Origin: [Clostridium] scindens ATCC 35704
GTDB taxonomy: Bacteria; Bacillota; Clostridia; Lachnospirales; Lachnospiraceae
DNA: 64,000 nt
Reading direction: 5' to 3'
Assembly (NCBI RefSeq): GCF_004295125.1
Contig: NZ_CP036170.1
Location: 3,288,501 to 3,352,500, forward strand
This document shows positions 60,413 to 64,000 of the stretch, piece by piece; position 1 is the first letter of the stretch, and every line of letters begins with the position of its first letter. The notes below the pieces were generated by a model that did no database searches, was not told the origin of the DNA, and saw nothing but the letters and a program-made list of their open reading frames with translations. The position numbers were made by a program, and so were the translations under genes.

Positions 60413-61807
60413 TTATTCTTCTGCAAGCGCCGCTTTCATCATAATTGCGCATTCCACGCGCTTACGCTGCATCTCGCAGCCAATATCATATGTATCATGG
60501 ATGGTCCCGTGGAAATTGTAAGAATTCGCCATACATCCGCCGCTGCAATAGAACTTGGCAAAACAGTCCCTGCACTTATCTTTGGAGTACACGTTGCAGC
60601 TGCGGAAATCATCCGCAATCTCCGGCCTTACGATTCCTTCGTCCACATTTCCCATCAGGAATTCTACCTGTCCCACGAACTGATGGCAAGGATAGAGATC
60701 CCCCCAAGGCGTCACGGCCAGATATTCCGTCCCGGAGCCGCATCCGGACAGCCTTTTCGCTACACAAGGCCCACCGTCTAAGTCTATCATAAAATGGAAA
60801 AAATTAAAACCTTTTCCTTCCTTTTCACGTTCAATCATTATCTTTGCCAGTTTATCATATTCTTCATTAATCACCGGGATATCTTCCTCCCGGATCGCGT
60901 AGGGATCGCTTTCCTCTCCCACCACCGGCTCTATGGACATCTGCTTGAACCCCAGATCCGCGAAATGCAGGATATCGTTGGAAAAATCCAGGTTATCGCG
61001 GGTAAACGTTCCCCGCACATAGTATCGCTCCTGGTTCCTGCTCTTTGCCAGTTTCTGGAACTTGGGAACGATCAGGTCATAACTTCCCTTTCCATTGCGG
61101 AAGGGACGCATACGGTCATTGACATCCTTGCGGCCGTCCAGGCTTAAGACTACATTGTCCATCTCCTTGTTCACGAACTCCTGCACCTCGTCGTTTAACA
61201 GAACGCCATTGGTGGTAATCGTAAACCGGAAATGCTTGTCGTGGATCTTTTCCTGCTCTCTTCCATAAGCCACCAGGTCTTTCACCACCTGCCAGTTCAT
61301 CAGCGGTTCTCCTCCGAAGAAATCCACTTCCAGATTATGCCTGTTGCCGGAATTGGCAATCAGGAAATCCAGCGCTTTCTTTCCCACTTCGAAACTCATA
61401 AGGGCACGTCTGCCATGGTACTCCCCTTCTTCCGCGAAGCAGTATTTGCAGGCCAGATTGCAGTCATGGGCAATATGAAGGCATAATGCCTTTACTACCG
61501 TCTTTCGCTTCTTCACTTCCTCGATCATGCATTCATAGGCATCCTCAGCGAATAGCCTTCCTGCTTCCGTCAGTTCGATTACGTCCGCCAGAGCATCTTC
61601 AATCTCGCCCTCTTCGTACTTCTGTCCCAACTCTTTCTTAAGGCCCTTAAGCACGCATGGCTCTTTTAGAGTCTTAGCGGTATGGGCTTCATTTTCTTTG
61701 CTTAATTTCGCAATCACGTCATAGCACAGTTCGTCCACTACATGGACCGCGCCGCTGTACACATCCATGACGATATTGTATCCATTATTCTGGTATTGGT
61801 GAATCAA
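60413..61807 (-). CDS. scfB: SCIFF peptide radical SAM maturase
   Basis: A radical SAM/SPASM enzyme that makes a thioether bond between a cysteine and another residue in the SCIFF peptide. The 464-residue protein has an N-terminal precursor-binding region, the SAM cluster motif CNLACKYCFAE (about residues 140-150), GGEPLMNW, and a C-terminal SPASM set with many cysteines (GGPCVAKRLSGCGSG, CHQF, CNVYSKDKCRDCF, CSGGCMAN). I favour a TTG start at 61807 (IHQYQNNGYNIV follows), which matches the family start; an ATG nine codons upstream at 61834 is possible. Confidence 0.95.
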   Translation of the reverse strand: MIHQYQNNGYNIVMDVYSGAVHVVDELCYDVIAKLSKENEAHTAKTLKEPCVLKGLKKELGQKYEEGEIEDALADVIELTEAGRLFAEDAYECMIEEVKKRKTVVKALCLHIAHDCNLACKYCFAEEGEYHGRRALMSFEVGKKALDFLIANSGNRHNLEVDFFGGEPLMNWQVVKDLVAYGREQEKIHDKHFRFTITTNGVLLNDEVQEFVNKEMDNVVLSLDGRKDVNDRMRPFRNGKGSYDLIVPKFQKLAKSRNQERYYVRGTFTRDNLDFSNDILHFADLGFKQMSIEPVVGEESDPYAIREEDIPVINEEYDKLAKIMIEREKEGKGFNFFHFMIDLDGGPCVAKRLSGCGSGTEYLAVTPWGDLYPCHQFVGQVEFLMGNVDEGIVRPEIADDFRSCNVYSKDKCRDCFAKFYCSGGCMANSYNFHGTIHDTYDIGCEMQRKRVECAIMMKAALAEE

Positions 61808-61837
61808 GGCTATATACCCCTTTCCTATATACATTAT

Positions 61838-61853
61838 CAGGGGCCGTCCCCTG
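61838..61853 (-). promoter_or_regulatory. Small GC-rich hairpin just upstream of scfB
   Basis: CAGGGG (61838-61843) and CCCCTG (61848-61853) form a 6-bp stem, 31 bp before the TTG start. Possible mRNA stability or translation element. Confidence 0.4.
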
Positions 61854-61878
61854 CATCCATTCTTATGAACAACAAGAA

Positions 61879-61901
61879 ACAGCGACCCTTAAGACCGCTG
61901 T
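61879..61901 (-). terminator. Attenuator-like hairpin between scfA and scfB
   Basis: ACAGCG/CGCTGT stem (61879-61884 and 61896-61901) with wobble pairs inside, then TTTCTTGTTGTTC on the minus strand. It lies 26 bp past the scfA stop and would let scfA mRNA outnumber scfB. Confidence 0.65.
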
Positions 61902-61926
61902 CCCGAGTATTCCATATAATCCAAAA

Positions 61927-62070
61927 CTATTTCTTCTGTTCGCAAGTCTGGTTTCCTACTGTACAGGAAGTCTTACATGCTGACTGGCAAGATGTCTGGC
62001 ATTCTCCGCATCCGCTCTTCTTTAAATTGCTATTCATAGTCTGTGTATTTAATGTTTTTACATGTTTCAT
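61927..62070 (-). CDS. scfA: SCIFF peptide precursor (six cysteines in forty-five)
   Basis: A 47-residue ribosomally made peptide. It starts MKHVKTLNTQTMNSNLKKSG, followed by a core with six cysteines (residues 21, 24, 28, 32, 36 and 43) ending in GNQTCEQKK. This matches the SCIFF family, found in nearly all Clostridia and modified by the maturase encoded 120 bp downstream; what the mature peptide does is unknown. AGGAGG lies 7 bp upstream of the ATG at 62070. It has its own good promoter. Confidence 0.97.
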   Translation of the reverse strand: MKHVKTLNTQTMNSNLKKSGCGECQTSCQSACKTSCTVGNQTCEQKK

Positions 62071-62105
62071 GCTCTATTCCTCCTTACCTTTGCTTAACTT
62101 ATGTT

Positions 62106-62134
62106 ATTATACCATTTCATTATTATTTTCGCAA
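62106..62134 (-). promoter_or_regulatory. Promoter of scfA
   Basis: On the minus strand TTGCGA (62129-62134) and TATAAT (62106-62111) with 17-bp spacing and an extended TG (ATGGTATAAT). It lies 36 bp before the ATG. Confidence 0.85.
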
Positions 62135-62198
62135 TCATTTTATATCTCTTGTTAAAACTTTAATTACTCCCCATTCTATGGCCTTTTTACGGTAGTTA

Positions 62199-62207
62199 TG
62201 ATACACT
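62199..62207 (+). promoter_or_regulatory. Candidate extended -10 promoter for gap
   Basis: TGATACACT (62199-62207) is an extended -10 without a clear -35, about 100 bp before the gap start. The leader of about 100 nt carries no structure I recognise. The rest of 62135-62308 holds nothing else. Confidence 0.4.
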
Positions 62208-62308
62208 ATCGGTGGATTACAGCGTGAACGCCAGGTACTGCTATCTATAGCCATAGTCTTTTAAAAAGCAATATTGCAAATGTATGTCTTATAGGAGGTA
62301 ATTGTACA

Positions 62309-63328
62309 ATGGCAATTCAAATTGGCATCAACGGATTCGGCCGCATCGGCAGAGTCGCATTCCGTATCGCCATCAGTCAGCCTGAACGCTTCCACTTGTG
62401 TGGAATCAATGTCCGTAACGCAAATCTTGATTATATGGTATATATGATCCGGTACGATACCATATTCGGCCGCTTCCGCGGTGAACTTGGCACTTACGAG
62501 AAGGGGATTACCGTAAACGGAAAGAAGATCCCTGTCTTTTCCGAAAGCGATGCTTCCTGCATCCCATGGGAAAGCTGCGGTGCCGAATATATTATCGATG
62601 CAACCGGCGCTTTCTGCACTACTGCAAAGGCAATGTCCCATATCAAGGCCGGGGCAAAAAAGGTCATCATCTCGGCGCCAGCCAAGGATGATGAGACCCC
62701 TACGTTCGTCATGGGCATCAACCACACCAATTACACGCCGGATATGAAGGTCATATCTAACGCTTCTTGCACTACGAACTGTCTGGCGCCCATCTGCAAA
62801 GTCCTGGAGGATAATTATGGCATCGAATATGGCCTGATGTCCACAATCCACGCGGCAACCGCCAAGCAGAAAGTAGTCGACAGCCGGTCTTTGAAGGATT
62901 GGCGCACCGGCCGGGCAGTTTTTGGCAATCTGATTCCTTCCACAACCGGAGCAGCGAAAGCAATATCCTTGGTCATCCCTTCTCTGAAGGATCGGATGAA
63001 CGGAATCTCTTATCGGGTTCCTACCTCGGACGTCTCCATCGTCGATCTAAACGTAGCGCTTAAGAGCCCCTCATCCTACGAGGATATTTGCAGCAAAGTC
63101 CACGAGGCCTCCATGACATATTTGTCCGGCATCCTGGATTATGTAGATGACGAAGTCGTGTCCTCTGATTTTATCGGAGACTCCCACGCCTCCATCTTCG
63201 ATGCACGGGAAGGGATACAGGTTAATTCCCATTTCTTTAAGCTGATCTGCTTCTATGATAATGAGTGGGGCTATACCAGCCAGATTTTCAGACTCATAGA
63301 ATACATGGACCAGATTCATCAGCAATAA
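62309..63328 (+). CDS. gap: Glyceraldehyde-3-phosphate dehydrogenase, type I
   Basis: A 339-residue GAPDH with the NAD motif GINGFGRIGR, the catalytic cysteine in SNASCTTNCLAP, the base histidine in STIHAATAKQKVVD, and the phosphate site NLIPSTTGAAKA. Around residues 32-38 the usual IND(L)-type stretch is replaced by GINVRNANLDY: the aspartate that binds the adenine ribose of NAD is missing and an Arg follows, which suggests NADP use or a GapB-like role (inference). AGGAGG lies upstream. It is alone, opposite in direction to the flanking genes, with no pgk or tpi. Confidence 0.95.
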   Translation: MAIQIGINGFGRIGRVAFRIAISQPERFHLCGINVRNANLDYMVYMIRYDTIFGRFRGELGTYEKGITVNGKKIPVFSESDASCIPWESCGAEYIIDATGAFCTTAKAMSHIKAGAKKVIISAPAKDDETPTFVMGINHTNYTPDMKVISNASCTTNCLAPICKVLEDNYGIEYGLMSTIHAATAKQKVVDSRSLKDWRTGRAVFGNLIPSTTGAAKAISLVIPSLKDRMNGISYRVPTSDVSIVDLNVALKSPSSYEDICSKVHEASMTYLSGILDYVDDEVVSSDFIGDSHASIFDAREGIQVNSHFFKLICFYDNEWGYTSQIFRLIEYMDQIHQQ

Positions 63329-63441
63329 CAATTTCATATCGTTTCTATGGCAGCGATAGATAGCCGAAGTTACTGTAATCAACTTTCTGTAAGGGACATA
63401 TGCATTCGTAATTACGATTATGAACCATACAAAACTATGTC

Positions 63442-63480
63442 AAAAGAGACAGACACTTTTTTGGAGTGTCTGTCTCTTTT
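63442..63480. terminator. Bidirectional terminator between gap and TIGR04086 gene
   Basis: A 16-bp perfect stem (AAAAGAGACAGACACT at 63442-63457 with its complement at 63465-63480); the T-run is built into the arm on both strands. The stop codon of the minus gene (63479-63481) overlaps the arm. Confidence 0.9.
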
Positions 63481-63853
63481 ACGATATCATTCCGCCGACC
63501 ATTCCGCCGCCCGCGCATAAGATAAATGTGGTCACGAGATTGGCTCCGTCCCCGTTCAGCGTATGATACACCCCCAGCGTGATCAGCAGAAGCAGGGCAA
63601 AATACGCGATGCCAAGACCAAGGCCCCATATGAACCGCTTCACTTTGGCCATCTTGCCAATCAGAATTCCTCCGATCAAGGTCGCCATGACATAGATTGC
63701 TACGATCGCCGCCGATACCATCTTCTCGTTCAGCTCCATCTTATATAGCGCCATCGTAAGCAGCAAAAGCAATATCCCCGTAACAATATAAGAAGCCAGC
63801 AGCGCCTTCAGCACCCACATAACCTTTGAGTCTTTTCGAACCTGTCTTTCCAT
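63479..63853 (-). CDS. TIGR04086 family membrane protein
   Basis: A 124-residue protein with four predicted membrane spans (about 15-35, 45-65, 72-92 and 100-122) and a positive N-terminus. It belongs to the clostridial TIGR04086/DUF3792 group usually placed near yajC, scfA, scfB and secDF; the function is unknown. Upstream of scfA here, but separated from it by gap. It follows the partial gene at the window edge by 53 bp. Confidence 0.88.
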   Translation of the reverse strand: MERQVRKDSKVMWVLKALLASYIVTGILLLLLTMALYKMELNEKMVSAAIVAIYVMATLIGGILIGKMAKVKRFIWGLGLGIAYFALLLLITLGVYHTLNGDGANLVTTFILCAGGGMVGGMIS

Positions 63854-63906
63854 CCCATCCCTCCTTGTCTATCACAAGTTATGATGGAACTTCCAGGTTT
63901 ATTCCA

Positions 63907-64000
63907 CTATTGTTCCATTTGCTTTCCTAAAAATCCTGCGGCGCAGGCTGCCATCTTCTGTTCCAGTTCTCCCAGTTTCTTCTTCGCGTCCTTGGATAGC
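63907..64000 (-). CDS. Partial protein, C-terminal 30 residues (runs off window)
   Basis: The open minus-strand frame reads to a TAG stop at 63907-63909 and continues past base 64000. The visible end is helical and Lys/Glu-rich (SKDAKKKLGELEQKMAAC) and finishes GKQMEQ. I do not recognise the family; it does not look like YajC. Most of the gene is outside the window. Confidence 0.5.
   Translation of the reverse strand, partial: LSKDAKKKLGELEQKMAACAAGFLGKQMEQ

Overview
The window reads as a core-chromosome segment of an anaerobic Gram-positive in the Lachnospiraceae (Clostridium scindens/Dorea-like). This rests on the gene families present (SCIFF peptide plus maturase, fused SecDF, HemZ, TIGR04086 membrane protein, DUF3793/DUF2325, HrcA-CIRCE, T-box and THF riboswitch control) and on the consensus AGGAGG ribosome sites. 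Species assignment is inference. I see no prophage, transposase, integrase or CRISPR array. The window opens inside an ABC transporter ATPase gene and closes inside an unidentified minus-strand gene.

Layout. 1-3056 (+): an ABC-2 type exporter (ATPase and two permeases). 3085-8074 (-): the class I heat-shock operon hrcA-grpE-dnaK-dnaJ behind a consensus promoter with a CIRCE operator and one extra CIRCE half-site. 8178-9869 (-): a possible decayed gene remnant, lipoate ligase and a small conserved protein. 10035-12787 (+): a second ABC exporter and an XRE regulator. 12784-14130: a Crp/Fnr regulator divergent from a two-cluster ferredoxin. 14153-17374 (-): a CsoR-like metal sensor, rarA, tcdA and a polysaccharide deacetylase. 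17501-22052: a MATE exporter, a flavin reductase, a CBS-type pyrophosphatase and an S1-domain protein. 22163-26184 (-): a C_GCAxxG_C_C protein, nadE, hslO and a methyltransferase.

26323-31522 holds an exporter module: a secreted Leu-x-x-Gly heptad-repeat protein and an MMPL/RND pump, divergent from a TetR repressor. Three matching 13-bp palindromes lie among the two promoters. 31706-35855 is a cupin followed by the branched-chain amino acid genes ilvE, ilvN and ilvB, with a T-box leader in front of ilvB. 35881-38449 is thyA-folA-glycosyltransferase. 38574-39485 is a DUF3793-DUF2325 pair behind a good Fur-box match. 39630-43602 has a MarR regulator, the folate ECF S-component folT under a THF riboswitch, a second MATE protein and homoserine dehydrogenase. 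A tRNA-Gly(GCC) lies at 43766.

44045-48138 (+) is a folate biosynthesis operon: folC, folE, an HD-domain hydrolase, folP and a folB-folK fusion. 48177-63853 is a long minus-strand housekeeping series: TIGR04086, scfA, scfB, secDF, recJ, apt, relA, an MBL hydrolase, hemZ, hisS and aspS. It is interrupted only by a plus-strand gap gene at 62309-63328.

Working together, folate uptake (folT), folate synthesis (folC to folBK), the thymidylate cycle (thyA, folA) and folate sensing (THF riboswitch) all sit within about 11 kb. The two most suggestive under-described modules are the MMPL/LxxG-repeat/TetR exporter and the Fur-box DUF3793-DUF2325 pair. The HD hydrolase is a candidate for the unassigned dihydroneopterin-triphosphate dephosphorylation step.
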